This document shows positions 34,290 to 48,000 of a stretch of 64,000 nucleotides of DNA, in pieces. Made by a program: the position numbers and the translations under genes. Within the stretch, counting starts at the first letter, position 1. Each line of letters begins with the position of its first letter. Below the pieces are notes generated by a model, which was not told the DNA's origin, made no database searches, and saw only the letters and a program-made list of their open reading frames with translations. Location of the stretch: the NCBI RefSeq assembly GCF_035594125.1, contig NC_087156.1:13040806-13104805 (forward strand), in the 5' to 3' direction. Source of the stretch: Scylla paramamosain (Eukaryota > Arthropoda > Malacostraca > Decapoda > Portunidae).

Positions 34290-35395
34290 ATCAAAAACAC
34301 TCAAAATACATGTTTTTGGTAATGTTATTCTGTTTCACCATCAAGTGTATTTTGAATGCATTTTAGTGTTTTAGTATATAAGGAGCTCAAATACACTTAA
34401 AGGCAAGTTCTTGTTAAAAAAAGGTTTTATTCCAATGTAATGTGATTGCCCTGCTTTTTAGTGCTTTATTGCCTAACACGCTCAAAAACACTCAAAAGAC
34501 ATTTTTCTGGTAATGTCATTTTTTTCTCACAAAAAGCTGGTTTCGTATGCAATTGGGGGTTTTGGTAACTAAGGATGTGAAAAGCACTCAAAATACACGC
34601 ATTTAGTAAGATTGTTCTGTTTCTCAATTAAGAGTGTTGTTGCAGAGTTACAGCATTTTGGAAGGTGAGAAACTTCTTAATACACACGAGTTTTTGCGTT
34701 TTTTGCCTTGTAGTTCTTGTGAAACTATAAAACACTCATTATACACGTTTCTCGTAATGTCCTTTTGCTTCCCAATATAGAGTGCTTTCCATCCATTTTC
34801 GCGTTTTTCGTAGGTAACAATTTCAAAAACACTTAAAATATACCTTTTTGTTATTTTATTTCTTCATATATGTTGGTTTACATCCGTTTTAGCATTTTTC
34901 TACATAAAACACCGAAAAGACACGTTTTAAGTAATTTTGTTTTGGATTCCCATATAGATTGACTTCCATGTTATTTATCGTGTTGGTTCCTAACATGCTG
35001 AAAAACACTCATATGATCGATTTCTGGCAAAGACGTTTAATTTCCCCATGTAGGTGGCTTTGCATGCACTTTAGGGGTTTGGTACATAACAGTTCGAAAA
35101 AAAAAAGCTATATTTAACTTTTTTGATAATGTTTTTATTTCACATAATTTCCTGAAATTTGCCCGAATTTTGTCATTTCGGTACCTGTGAAGATGAATAA
35201 GAAAGAAAAAAAATATTGTATTTTTTTTTTATTTATTTATTGTTTCTATAAAAAAGTATTATTTGTGGCTTTTAGCTTTTTAGTAATTAATAAACTTAAA
35301 AAAAAACTCATAATACTCGTTTCTCGTAATCTCCTTTTGTTTCCCAAAAATAATGTTGTTTGCATTTATTTAAGCGTTTTTATTGGTAACATGAT
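34289..35395 (-). repeat. Mirror of u20
   Basis: It carries GGTACCTGTGAAG in F', AACAATTTCAAAAACAC in J', and GTTGTTGCAGAGTTACAGC in K2'. Confidence 0.75.
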
Positions 35396-36402
35396 CAAAA
35401 ACACTCAAAATACATGTTTTTGGTAATGTTATTCTGTTTCACCATAAAGAGTGTTTTGCATGCGTTTTAGTGTTTTGGTATATAAGGAGCTCAAAAACAC
35501 ATAAATGCAAATTCTTGGTAAAAATTCGTTTTCCTTAAATGTAATGTGATTGCCCTCCTTTTTAGTGCTTTATTTTCTATCACGCTCAAAAACACTCAAA
35601 AGACACTTTTGTGGTAAAGTCTTTTTTTTCCCATAAATCTATATTAGCATGCAATTTGGGGTTTTGCTAAGAATGTGAAAAGCACTCAAAATACACGGAT
35701 TTATTAAGGCTGTTCTGTTTCTTAATTAGGAGTGTTATACATGAGTTTTAGCATTTTTGAATCTAGGAAACCTCTCCATATACACGACATTTTGCGTTTT
35801 TTTGCCTTGTGGTTCTTTTGAACTATAAAACACTCATTATACACTTTTCTTGCAATGTCGTTTTGTTTCCCAGTATAGAGTGCTTTGCATCAATTTTCGC
35901 GTATTTTGTAGGTAACAAACTCAAAAACACTCAAAATATACCTTTTTAGTAAAGTTTTTCTGTTTCTTGAGATTAGTTGCTTTGCAACGTTTCAGCGTTT
36001 TTCTACGTAAAACACTGAGAAGACACGTTTTCAGTAGCTTTTTTTTGGATTCCCATATAGAGTGTGTTCTTTATTATTTATCGTTTTGGTGCCTAACATG
36101 CTAAAAAAAACACTCAAAACACATATTTCTGGTAAGGTCGTTTAATTTCCTCATATAGGAGTCTTTGCATGCATTTTAAGCTTTGGTACATAACAGTCGG
36201 AAAAAAAACCGGAAATTATATTTTTTTTTATATTTCTGTTTTTTTTATTTTCTAAATAAAGAGTGTTATTTGTGGGTATTAGCTTTTTGGTACTTAAGGA
36301 ACTTAAAAAACACTCATAATACACGTTTCTCGTAATATCCTTTTGTTTTCCAAACATAATGTTCTTTGCACGTAATTAAGCGTTTTTATAGATAACAATA
36401 TC
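35395..36402 (-). repeat. Mirror of u19, lacking F'
   Basis: G' (AAAAAAAACCGGAAATTATA) passes straight into the A/T spacer and E' at about 36220. F' is missing, which accounts for the 1007-bp spacing. Confidence 0.75.
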
Positions 36403-37501
36403 AAAAACACTCAAAATACATGTTTTTGGTAATGTTGTTGTGTTTCTCCATAAAGTTTGTTTTTCTATGGGTTTTAGCGGTTTGGTATACAATTACCTGA
36501 AAAAAACTTAAAGGCAAGTTTTTGGTATAAATTGGTGTTATTCCAATGTAATATGATTGCCCTGCTTTTTAGTGCTTTATTGCTTATCACGCTCAAAAAC
36601 ACTTAAAAGACACTTTTCTGGTAATGTCATTTTTTTCTCACATAAAGGTGGTTTCGCATGCAATTTGGAGTTTTGGTAACTAAGAATGTGAAAAGCACTC
36701 AAAATACACGCATTTAGTAAGGTTGTTCTGTTTCTCAATTAAGAGTGTTATAAGTTTCAGATTTTTGGTATCTAGGAACCTTCTCCATATACACGAATTT
36801 TTGTGTTTTTTGCCTTTTGGTTCTTTTGAACTATAAAAAACTCATTATACACTTTTCTTGCAAAGTCCTTTTGTTTTCTAATATAAAGTGCTTTGCATCA
36901 ATTTTCGCGTTTTTTATAGGTAACAAGCTCAAAAACACTCAAAATATACCTTTTTTGGTAATGTTTTTCTATTTCTTGATATTGGTAGGTTTGCATCCGT
37001 TTTAGCGTTTTTCTACGTAAAAGAAAAAAAACACGTTTTCAGTAATTTTATTTTGGATTCTCATATAGAGTGAGTTCCTTATTATTTATCGTTTTGGTGC
37101 GTAACATGCTGAAAAACACTCAAAAAACAGATTTCTGGTAAGGTCGTTTAATTTTCTCATATAGGAGTCTTTGGATGCACTTTAGGGTTTGGTACATAAC
37201 ACTCCGAAAAAAAAGCTAAAATTTACTTTTTTGATCATTTTTGTTTTAACATATAATAGCCCTGAATTTTCCAAGAATTTTGGCATCTCGGTACCTATGA
37301 AGATGAATAACAAAATAAAAAATCCTATTTTTTTATTTTCTTACTTTTTTTTTGTAAATAAAGAGTGTTATTTGTGGGTTTTTGCTTTTTGGTACTTAAG
37401 GAACTTAAAAACACTTATAATACACATTTCTCGTAATGTCCTTTCGTTTCTTAACCATAAGGTTTTTTGCATGTATTTAAGCGTTTTTATAGATAACATG
37501 A
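36402..37501 (-). repeat. Mirror of u6 (u18), full length
   Basis: It contains F' with ATAATAGCCCTGAATTTTCC, H' with ACAGATTTCTGG, and K1' with GCCTTTTGGTTCTTTTG. It retains the F-I block that is deleted in the + arm. Confidence 0.75.
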
Positions 37502-38608
37502 TCAAAACCACTCAAATTATATGTTTTTGGTAATTTTATTTTCTTTCTCCATAAAATGTATTTTGCATGCGTTTTACCGTTTTCGTATGTAATTAGCTCA
37601 AAAACACTTAAAGGCAAGTTCTTGGTAAAAGTTGTTATTATTCCCATGTAATGTGATTCCCCTGCTTTTTACTGATTTATTGCCTAACAGGGTGAAAAAC
37701 ACTCAAAAGACACTTTTCTGGTAATATCATTTTTTTTCCACATAAAGCTAGTTTTGCATGGAATTTGGGGTTTTGCTAAGAATGTGAAAAAAAACTCAAA
37801 ATACAGGCATTTAGTAAGGTTGTTCTATTTCTTAATTAAAAGTGTTATTCATGAGTTTCAGCATTTTGGTATGTAAGAAATTTTTTCTAATACACACATT
37901 TGGTAAGGTATTTCTGTTTCAAAGTTAAAAGTGTTATTGATGAGTTTCAGCTTTTTGGTATGTAAGAAACTTCTTTATGTACACGAGTTTTTTAGTATTT
38001 TACCTTGTGGTTCTTCTCAAACTATAAAATACTCATACACGTTTCTCATAATGTCCTCTTCTTTGCCAATATAAAGTGCTTTCCATCCATTTTTGCATTT
38101 TTTATAGGTAACAAGCTCAAAAACACGTCAAAAATATATCTTTTTGGTAATGTTATTCTATTTCTTCATATTGGTTGGTTTGCATCCGTTTTAGCGTTTT
38201 TCTACGTAAATCACTGAAAAGACACGTTTTAAGTAATATTGTTCAGATTGCTTAAAAATACTCAAAAGACAGGTTTCTGGTAAAGTCGTGTAATTTCCCC
38301 ATATAGGTGGATTTGCATGCACTTCAGAGTTTGTACATAACTCCGGAAAACAGCTAAAATTATTTTTTTATAATTATTTTTTTTTTTTACAAAATTTACA
38401 TGAATTTTGCCAGAATTTTGGCATCTCGGTACCTATGAAGATGAATAACAAAATTTTTTTTCTCTCTATAAAGAGTTATTTGTGGGTTTTTGCTTTTTGG
38501 TACTTAAGGAACTTAAAAACACTCATAATACACGATTTTCGTAATGTCTTTTCATTTTCCAAACATAGGGTTCTTTGCATGTATTTAGGCATTTTTATAG
38601 GTAACATG
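37501..38608 (-). repeat. Mirror of u5
   Basis: Doubled K2' (about 37840-37985), short H' (AATATTGTTCAGATTGC) and short G' (ACTTCAGAGTTTGTACATAAC) are the hallmark of u5. Confidence 0.85.
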
Positions 38609-40799
38609 ATCAAAAACACTCTCAATAAATGTTTCTGGTAATGTTATTCTGTTTCTCCATAAAGGGTGTTTTGCAAGCGTTTTGCGTTTTGGTATGTAAG
38701 AATATCAAAAACACGTAAAGGCAAGTTCTTGGTAAAAGTTGGTTTTATTCCCATATAATGTGATTGCCCTCCTTTTTAGTGCTTTAGTGCCTATCACGCT
38801 CCAAAACACTCAAAAGACACTTTTTTGGTAATGTCATTTTTTTCCCCACATAAAGCTAGTTTCGCATGCAATTTTTGGTTTTGGTAACTAAGAATGTGAA
38901 AAGCACTCAAAATACATGCATTTGGTAAGGTTGTTCTGTATTCTTAATAAAGAGTGTTATTTCTGAGTTTTAGCATTTTGATATCTAAGAAACTTCTCCA
39001 TATACACCGAGTTTTGCGATTTTTGCTTTGTTGCTGTTGTGAAACTATAAAACACTCATTATACACGTTTCTTGTAATGTCCTTTTGTATCCCAAGATAG
39101 AGTGCTTTCCATCCATTTTCGCGTTTTTTTTTTAAGGTAAGAAGCTCAAAAACACTCAAAATATACCTTTTTGCTAATGTTATTCTATTTCTCCATATTC
39201 GTTGGTTTGCATCCAATTTAGCGTTTTTTTACGTAAAACACTGAAAAGACACTTTTTCAGTAATTTTGTGATGGATTCCCACATTTATTGACTTCCATAT
39301 TATTTATCGTTTTCATGCCTAACATGCTGAAAAAAAACCACAAAAGACAGGTTTCTAGTAAGGTCGTTTAATTTCCCCATATAGGTGGCTTTCCATGCAC
39401 TTTATGGTTTAGTACATAACAGTCCGAAAAACAAGCTAAAATTAACTCTTTTTCATAATGTTCTTTTTTCATATAATTTCCCTGTAATTTGGCAGAATTT
39501 TAGTATCTCGGTACCTATGAAGATGAATAAAAAAACCCTATTTTTTATTTATTTTTTTATTTTTTCTCTCTAAAGAGTGTTATTTGTGGGTTTTAGCTTT
39601 TTGATACTTAAAGAAATTAAAAGCACTCATAATACACGTTTCTCGAAATGTCCTTTCGTTTCCTAAACATAAGATTCTTTGCATGTACTTAAGCGTTTTT
39701 ATAGCTAACATGATCAAAAACACTCAAAATACATGTTTTTGGTAATGTTATTCTGTTTCTAAATAAAGGGTGTTTTGCATGCGTTTGAGCTTTTTGGTAT
39801 ATAAGAAGCTCAAAAACAGAAAAAACACTTGGTAAAAGTTGATTTTATTCCCATGTAATGTGATTGCCCTGCTTTTTAGTGCTTTATTGCCTATTATACT
39901 AAAAAGAAAAACTTAAAAGACATTTTTCTGGTAGTGTCATTTTTTTTTCCCATATAAACTTTCACATGCAATTTGGGGTTTTGGTAACTAAGAATGTGGA
40001 AAAAACTCAAAATACACGCAATTGGTAAGGTTGTTATCTTTCTCAATTAATAGTGTTGTTATTCAGGAGTTTCACCATTTTGGTATCTAAGAAACTTCTC
40101 CATATATATGTGTTTTTGCGTTTTTTGCCTTTTGCTTCTTGAGAATCTATAAAACACTCATTATACACGTTTCTCGTAATGTCCTTTTGTTAACCAATAT
40201 AGAGAGCTTTCAATCCATTTTCGCGTTTTTTTTTTTTTTTAAAGCTCAAAAATACTCAAAATATACATTTTGGTAATCTTATTCTATTTTTTCATTTTGG
40301 TTGGTTTGCATCCGTTTTAGCATTTTTTTACTTAAAACACGGAAGACATGTTTTCAGTAATTTGTTTTGGATTCCAAAATAGAATGAATTCCATATTGTT
40401 AATTGTTTTGGTGACTAACATGCTGAAAAACACGAAACACAGGTTTCTCGTAAAGACGTTTAATTTCCCATATAGTTGGCTTTGCATACACTTTAGGGTT
40501 TTGTGCATAACAGTCCGAAAAAATAAAGCTAAAATTAACTCTTTTGATAATGTTCTTTTTCCATATAATTTCCCTGAATTTTGCCAGAATTTTGTGATAT
40601 TGGTACCTATGAAGATGAATAACGAAAAAAAAACCTTATTTATTTATTTACTTTTTTTCTTCTCTATAAAGAGGTTTTAGCTTTTTAGTACTTATGGAAC
40701 TTAAAAAGACTCATAATACACGTTTCTCCTAATGTCCTTTCGTTTCCCAGACATAGGGTTTTTTGCATTTATTAAAGCGTTATTAGAAGTAACATGATC
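38608..40799 (-). repeat. Mirrors of u4' (38608-39713) and u3' (39713-40799)
   Basis: u4' is marked by GTTTTGCGATTTTTGC and CAATTTTTGGTTTTGG. u3' is marked by a shortened E' (AAAGAGGTTTTAGC, about 40668), AGAATCTATAAAACAC in K1' and TTGTGCATAACAGTC in G'. Confidence 0.8.
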
Positions 40800-41886
40800 A
40801 AAAGTCTCAAAATACATGTTTTTGGTAATGATATTCTGTTTCTCCATAATGGATGTTTTGCACGCGTTTTAGCGTTTTGGTATATAAGGAGCTCAAAAAC
40901 ACTTAAAGGCAAGTTCTTGGTAAAAGATGGTTTTATTTCCATGTAATGTGATTGCCCTCCTTTTAAGTGCTTTATTGCCTAACACGCACAAAAACACTCA
41001 AAAGACACTTTTTTGGTAATGTCATTTTTTTTCATGCAATTTGGGGTTTTGGTAACTAATAATGTGAAAAACAGTCAAAATACACGCATATCGTAAGGTT
41101 GTTCTGTATTCTCAATTAAGAGTGTTTTTCCTCAGTTTCAGCATTTTGGTATCTAAGAAACTTATCCATATACACGAGTTTTTGCGTTTTTTGCCTTGTG
41201 GTTCTTGTGAAACTATAAAACACTCATTATGCAAGTTTCTTGTAATGTCCTTTTGTATCTCAGTATAGAGTGCTTTCTATCCATTTTCGCGTTTTTTGTA
41301 GATAAGAAGCTCAAAACACTGAAAATATACTATTTTTGGTAATGTTATTCAATTTCTTCATATTCATTGTTTTGCATCCGTTTTAGCGCTTTTTTACGTA
41401 AAAAACTGAAAAGACACTTTTCAGTAATTTTGTGATGGATTCCCATATTGAGTGACTTCCATATTATATATCGTTTTGGTTCCTAACATGCTGAAAAACA
41501 CTCAAAAGACAGGTTTCTCGTAAAGTCGCTTAATTTCCTCATATAGGTGGCTTTGCATGCACTTTAGGGTTTGGTACATAACAGTCCGAAAAAAAGCTAA
41601 AATTATTTTTTTTTCATAATTTTCTTTTTTCACATAATTTTCCTGAATTTTGCCAGAATTTGGCATCTTGGTACCTATGAAGATGAATAACAAAAAAATA
41701 AATAAATTCCTATCTTTTTATTCATTTATTTATTTTTTTTCTATAAACAGTGTTATTTATGGGTTTTAGCTAAATGGTACTTAAAGAACTTAAAAACACT
41801 CGTAATACATGTTTCTCAAAATGCCCTTTAATTTCCCAAACATAAGGTTCTTTGCATGTATTTAAGAATTTTTATAGGTAACATGA
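40799..41886 (-). repeat. Mirror of u4
   Basis: E' reads GTTTTAGCTAAATGGTAC, the reverse complement of the u4 mark. H', I' and K' follow in normal order. Confidence 0.8.
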
Positions 41887-42760
41887 TCAAAAACACTCAA
41901 AATACATGTTTTTTGTAATGTTATGCTCTTTTTCCATAAAGAATGTTTTGCATTCGTTTTAGCGTTTTGGAATATAAGGAGCTCAAAAACACTTAAAGGC
42001 AAGTTGTTAGTAAAAGTTAGTTTCATTCCCATGTAATGTGATTGCCCTGCTTTTTATTGATTTATTGCCTATCATGCTAAAAAAAAAAAACACTTAAAAG
42101 ACACTTTTCTGGTAAAGTCTTTTTTTTCCCACATAAAGCTACTTCCACATAAAATTTGGGATTTTGATAACTAAGAATATGAAAAACACTCAAAATACAC
42201 GCATTTGGTAAGGTTGTTCTGTTTCTCAATTTAGAGTGTTATTCAGGAGTTTCAGCATTTTGGTATCTAAGAAACTTCTCCATATATATGAGTTTTTGCG
42301 TTTTTTGCCTTGTGATTCTTGAGAATCTATAAAACACTCATTATATTTGTTTCTCGTTTGTTAACCAATAGAGAAAGAGAAAAAAACACAAAAGACAGGT
42401 TTCTCGTAAAGTCGTTTAATTTCCCCATATAGTTAGCTTTGCACGCACTTCATGGTTTGGTACATAACAGTCCGAAAAAAAAAACTAAAATTAACTTTTT
42501 CGATAATGTTCTTTTTACACATAATTTCCCTGATTTTTCCCAGAATTTTGGCATCTCAGAACCTATGAAGAAGAATAACAAAAAGAAAAAGAATCCTATT
42601 TTTTTATTATATCTTTATTTTTTTCTGTATAAAGAGGTTTTAGCTTTTTGGTACTTATGGAACTTAAAAACACACATAATACACGTTTCTCATAATGTCC
42701 TTTCGTTTCCCAGACATAGGCTTCTTTGCATGTATTTAAGCGTTTTTAAAGGTAACATGA
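41886..42760 (-). repeat. Mirror of u3 with J'/H' deletion
   Basis: At about 42378 TTAACCAATAGAGAAAG (J') is joined to ACACAAAAGACAGG (H'). I' and parts of J' and H' are lost (about 230 bp). E' has AAAGAGGTTTTAGC at about 42632. The + arm partner is intact, so the loss is private. Confidence 0.8.
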
Positions 42761-43875
42761 TCAAACAAACTCAAAATAAATGTTTTCGGTAATGTTAATC
42801 TGTTTCTCCATAAAGGGTGTTTTGCATGTGTTTTAGCGTTTTGGTATATAAGGAGTTAAAAAACACTTAAAAGTTTGTTTTATTCCCATGTAATGTGATT
42901 GCCCTCCTTTATAGTGCTTTATTGCCTAACTCTCTCAAAAACCCTCAAAAGATACTTTTCTGGTAATGTCATTTTTTTTTCCCACATAAAGCTAGTTTCG
43001 CATGTAATTTGGGGTTGTAGTAACTAAGAATGTGAAAAACACTCAAAATACACGCATTTAGTAATGATATTCTGTTTCTTAATTAAGAGTGTTATTCATG
43101 AGTTTCAGCATTTTTTTTATCTAAGAAACTTCTCCATATACACTAGTTTTTGCGTTTTTTGCTTCGTGGTTCTTGTGAAACTATAAAATACTCATTATAC
43201 ACGTTTCTCGTAATGTCTTTTTATTTCCCAATATAGAGTGCTTTGCATCCATTTTCACGTTTTTTTTTTTTTTGTTGGTCAGAAGCTCAAAAATACTTAA
43301 AATATACCTTTTAGGTAATTTTATTCTATTCATATTGGTCTGTTTTCATCCGATTTAGAGTTTTTTACGTATAACACTGAAACACGTTTTCAGTAATTTT
43401 GTTTTGGATTCCCATATATAGTGACTTCCATATTATTTATCGTTTTGGTGCCTAACATGCTGAAAAACACTCAAGAGACAGTTTGTAAAGTCGTTTAATT
43501 TCCCTATATAGATATCTTTGCATGCACTTTAGGGTTTCGTACATAACAGTCGGAAAAAAAAGCTAAAATTAACTTTTTCGATAATATTCTTTTATCCACA
43601 TAATTTCCCTGAATTTTAACGGAATTTTGGCATCTTGGTACCTTTGAAGATAAATAACAAAAAAAAAAAATATTATTTTCTTTTATTTTATTTATTTATT
43701 TTTACTTATTTATTTATTTTTTTGTTTCTTTATAAAGAGTGTTATTTGTAGGTTTTAGTTTTTTGGTATTTAAGTAACTTAAAAACATTTATAATACATG
43801 TTTCTCGTAATGTCCTTTAGTTTCCCAAACATAGGATTCTTTGCATGTATTTAAGTTTTTTTTATAGGTAACATG
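42760..43875 (-). repeat. Mirror of u2
   Basis: The long A/T spacer at 43659-43735 (ATTTATTTATTTTTAC type), CACTAGTTTTTGCG in K1', and CTCTCTCAAAAACCCTC in B' identify it. Confidence 0.85.
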
Positions 43876-45137
43876 ATCAAAAACACTCAAAAAAACATGT
43901 TTTTTGTAATGTTATTGTGTTTCTCGATAAAGGATTTTTTGCATTCGTTTTAGCGTTTTGGTATGTAAGGAGCTCAAAAATATTTAACAGCAAGTTCTTG
44001 GTAAATTTTTTTTATTCACATGTAATGTGATTGCCCTTCTTTTAAGTACTTTATTGCCTAACACGCTCAGAAACACTGAAAAAAAAAATTTCTGGCAATA
44101 TAATTTTTTCCCCACATAAACCTAGTTTTGCATCCAATTTCGTGTTTTGGTAACTAAGAATGTGAAAAACACTCAAAATACACGCATTTGGTAAGGTTGT
44201 TCTGTATCTCAATCAAGAGTGTTATTCATGAGTTTCAGCATTTTGGTATCTAAGAAACTTTTGCCTTGTGGTTGTTTTGAAACTATAAAACACTCATTAT
44301 ACAGGTTTCTCGTAATATCTTTTTGTTTCCCAATATAGAGTGCTTTGCATCCATTTTCGCGTTTTTTGTAGGTAACAGGCTCAAAAACACTCAAAATATA
44401 CCTTATTCGCAATGTTATTCTATTTCTTCATATTAGTTTGTTTGCATCCGTTTTAGCGTGTTTCTACGTAAAACACTGAAAAGACAAGTGTTAAGTGATT
44501 TTGTTTTGGATTCCCATATAGAGTGACTTCCATATTATTTATTGTTCTGGTGCCTAACATGCTGAAAAACACTCAAAAGACAGGTTTTTGGTAAAGTCGT
44601 TTAATTTCCCTATAGAGGTGGCTTTGCATGCAATTTAGGTTTTGGTACATAACTGTCCGAAAAAAAAGCTAAAATTAGCTTTTTTTTGATAATGTTCTTT
44701 TTTCCACATAATTTCCCTGAATTTTGCCAGAATTTTGGCATCTTGGTACCTATGAAGAAGAATAAGAAAAAAGGAAATTTTTTTCTCTCTATAAAAAGTG
44801 TTATTTATGGATTTTAGTTTTTTGGTGCTTAAGGAATTTAATAATATTCATAATACACGTTTCTCGTAATGTCCTTTCGTTTCCCAAACATAGGGTTCTT
44901 TCCATGTATTTAAGCGTTTTTATAGGTAACATGATCAAAAACACTCAAAATACATGTTTTTGGTAATGTTATTCTGTTTTTTCATAAAGGGTGTTTTGCA
45001 TGCGTTTTAGTGTTTTGATATGTTAGGAGCTCAAAAACACTTAAAGGCAAGTTCTTGGAAAAAGTTGGTTTTATTCCCATGTCATGTGACTGCCCTGCTT
45101 TTTAGTGCTTTATTGCCTAACACGCTCAAAAACACTA
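43875..45137 (-). repeat. Mirror-type u1 and a partial unit ending in a B'/G' junction
   Basis: u1 is marked by the K1 deletion (AAGAAACTTTTGCCTTGTGG, about 44262), AATTTCGTGTTTTGG in A' and GTGCTTAAGGAATTTAATAA in E'. At 45137 B' (CGCTCAAAAACAC) joins G' (TAAAGTCGTTTAATTTCC). This u1 has no inner + arm partner, so palindrome symmetry ends near 43900. Confidence 0.8.
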
Positions 45138-46513
45138 AAGTCGTTTAATTTCCTCATGTAGGTGGCTTTGCATGCACTTTAGGGTTTGGTACATAACAGT
45201 CCGAAAAAAAAGCTAAAATTATCTTTTTTCATAATATTATTTTTTCACATAATTTCCCTGAAATATGCCAGAATTTTGGCATCTCGGTACCTATGAAGAT
45301 AAATAAAAAAAAATAAAAATCCGTTTTAATTTATTTATTTATTTTCTCTATAAAGAGTGTTATTTGTGGGTTTTAACTCTTTTCGTACTCATGGAACTTA
45401 AAAACACTCATAATACACGTTTCTCGTAATGCCCTTTCGTTTCCCAAACATAGGGTTCTTTTCATGTATTTAAGCGTTTTTATACGTAAGAGATCAAAAA
45501 CACTGAAAATTCATGTTTTTCGTAATGTTATTTTGTTTCTCAATAAAGGGTGTTTTGCATGCATTTTAGCGTTTTAGTATGTAAGGAGCTGAAAAACACT
45601 TAAAGACAAGTTCTCCGTAAATGTTGGTTGTTGCCCTGCTTTTTTGTGCTTTATTGCCTAACACGCTCAAAAACACTCAATAGACACTTTTTTTCTGGTA
45701 ATGTCATTTATTTTCAACATAAAGCTAGTTTCGGATGTAATTTCGGGTTTTGGTAAATAAGAATGTGAAAAACACTCAAAATACACGCATTTGGTAAGGT
45801 TATTCTGTTTCTCAATTAAGAGTGTTATTCATGAATTTCAGCATTTTGGTATCTAAGAAAAATCTCCATATACACGAGTTTTTTGCATTTTTTGCCTTAT
45901 GGTTCTTGAAAACTATTAAAACATTCATTATACAATTTTCTTGTAATATCCTTTTGTTTCCCAATATAGACTGCTTTGCATTCATTTTTGCGTATTTTGT
46001 AGGTAACAAGCTCAAAAACTCTCAACTTTTTTGTAATGTTATTCTGTTTCTTCATATTGGTTGGTTTGCATCCGAAAAAGACTAAATATTGGTTGGTTTG
46101 CATCTGAAAAGACACGTTTTCATTTATATTGTTGAAATTGCCGAAAACACCCAAAGACACATTTCTTGTAAAGTCGTGTAATTTCCCCGTATAGGTGGCT
46201 TTGCATGCACTTCCGGATTTCGTACATAACTCCGGAAAAAGCTAAATTTATTTTTTTTATATTTTTTTCACATAATTTCCCTGAATTTTCTCAGAATTTT
46301 GGAATCTCCGTATCTATGAAGATGATTAACAAAAAAAAAATCTATTTTTTTTAATTATTTTATTTCTATATAAAGAGTGTTATTTGTGGGTTTTAGATTT
46401 TTGGTACTTAAGGAACTTACAAATACTCATAATACACGATTTTCGTAATGTCCTTTCGTTTCACAAACATAGGGTTCTTTGCATGTATTTAAGTGATTTT
46501 ATCGGTAATATGA
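45137..46513 (-). repeat. Rearranged - strand units (u5-like)
   Basis: G', F', E', D' (45493), C', a B' with a deletion of about 20 bp near 45630 (GTTGGTTGTTGCCC), A', K' and J' follow. I' is shortened with a local duplication (46056-46105). A u5-type short H' (ATTGTTGAAATTGCCG) precedes G', F' and E'. Confidence 0.7.
46056..46105 (-). repeat. Short direct duplication in I'
   Basis: ATATTGGTTGGTTTGCATC occurs twice, about 28 bp apart, separated by CGAAAAAGACTAA. The usual TTTTAGCGTTTTTCTACG of I' is missing. Confidence 0.85.
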
Positions 46514-48000
46514 TCAAAAACACTCAAAATACATGTTTTTGGTAATGTTATTCTATTTCTCCATAAAGGTTGTTTTGCATGCGTTTAGCGTTTTGGTATG
46601 TAAGAAGTTAAAAAACACTTAAAGGCAAGTTCTTCGTAAAATTTGGTTTTATTCTAGTGTAATGTGATTGTTCTGCTTTTTAGTGTTTTGTTGCATATAA
46701 CGCTCAAAAACACTCAAAAGACACTTTTCTGGTAATGTCATTTTTTCCCACATAAAGCTAGTTTTGCATGTAATTTGGGATTTTCGTAACTAAGAATGTG
46801 AAAAACACTCAAAATACACACATTTGGTAAGGTACTTCTGTTTTTCAATTAAAAGTGTTATTCCTGAGTTTCAGCATTTTGGTATCTAAGAAATCTAAGT
46901 TTTTGGTAATGTTATTCTCTTTCTCCATAAAGTGTGTTTTGAATGAGTTTTACCGTTTTGGTATATAAGGAGCTCAAAACACTTAAAGGCAAGTTCTTGG
47001 TAAAAATTGATTTTATTTCCATGTAAAGTGATTCCCCTGCTTTTTAGTGCATTATTGCCTATCACGGTCAAAAACACTCAAAAGACACCTTTCTGGTAAT
47101 GTCATTTTTTTCCCACATAAAGCTGGTTTCACATGCAATTTCGGATTTTGGTAACTAAGAATGTGAAAAGCACTCAAAATACACGCATTTAGTAAAGTTG
47201 TTCTGTTTCTCAATTAAAAGTGTTATTCATGAGTTTCAGCATTTTGGTATCTAGGAAATTTCTCCATATACACGAGTTTTTGCGTTTTTTGGCTTTTGGT
47301 TCTTTTGAACTATAAAATATTCATTATACACTTTTCTCGCAATGTCCCTTTGTTTCCCAATATAGAGTGCTTTGTATCAATTTTCGCGTTTTTTTGTAGG
47401 TAACAAGCTCAAAAACACTCAAAATATACCTTTTTAGTAATGTTTTTCTACTTCTTGATATTGGTTGGATTACATCTGTTTTAGCGTTTTTCTACGTAAA
47501 ACACTGAGACGACACGTTTTCAGTAATTTTGTTTTGGTTTGCCATATAGAGTGAGTTCTTCATTATTTATCGTTTTGGTGCCTAACATGCTGAAAAACAC
47601 TCAAAACACAGATTTCTGGTAAGGTCGCTTTATTTCCTCATATAGGAGGCTTTGCATGCACTTTAGTGTTTGGTACATAACAGTCCGAAAAAAAAAGCTA
47701 ATATCAACCTTTTGATATAAATTTCTTATCATATAATTGCTCTAATTTTTCCCAGAATTTTGGCATCTCGAAACCTATGAAGGTGAATAACAAAAAAAAA
47801 AAAAAAAAATCCTTTTTTTTTATTTATTTTTTTTTATTTTTTACTTATTTCTAAATAACGAGTGTTATTTGTGGGTTTTAGCTTTTTGGTAGTTAAGGAA
47901 CTTAAAAACACTCATAATACACGTTTCTCGTAATGTCCTTACGATTCACAAACATGAGGTTCTTTGCATGTATTTAAGCGTTTTTATAGATAACATTATC
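46513..48000 (-). repeat. Fused - strand units with K2'/C' junction
   Basis: C', B' and A' lead to K2' (TTTGGTATCTAAGAAATC). At about 46897 this joins the end of C' (TTTTTGGTAATGTTATTC), so one boundary set is repeated. A complete C' to E' series then follows, with an A/T spacer of mixed poly-A and poly-T at 47790-47860. Confidence 0.7.

Larger units (their letters stand above)
14461..43875. repeat. Large diverged palindrome (inverted duplication)
   Basis: Reading outward from about 28590, both arms show the same class order: u25, u24, u23, u22, u21 (with inversion), u20, u19, u6, u5, u4', u3', u4, u3, u2. Junction pairs sum to about 57198 near the centre (28013 with 29185) and about 58300 beyond the extra unit in the - arm (24650 with 33650; 25263 with 33049; 15550 with 42758). 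Arms are roughly 14-15 kb each and visibly diverged. Confidence 0.85.

Noticed and set aside
14461..43875. Palindrome as a hairpin read artefact of long-read sequencing
   Set aside because: The arms differ by many substitutions, private deletions (21240, 42378, 36220) and one extra unit. A fold-back read would give near-identical arms.
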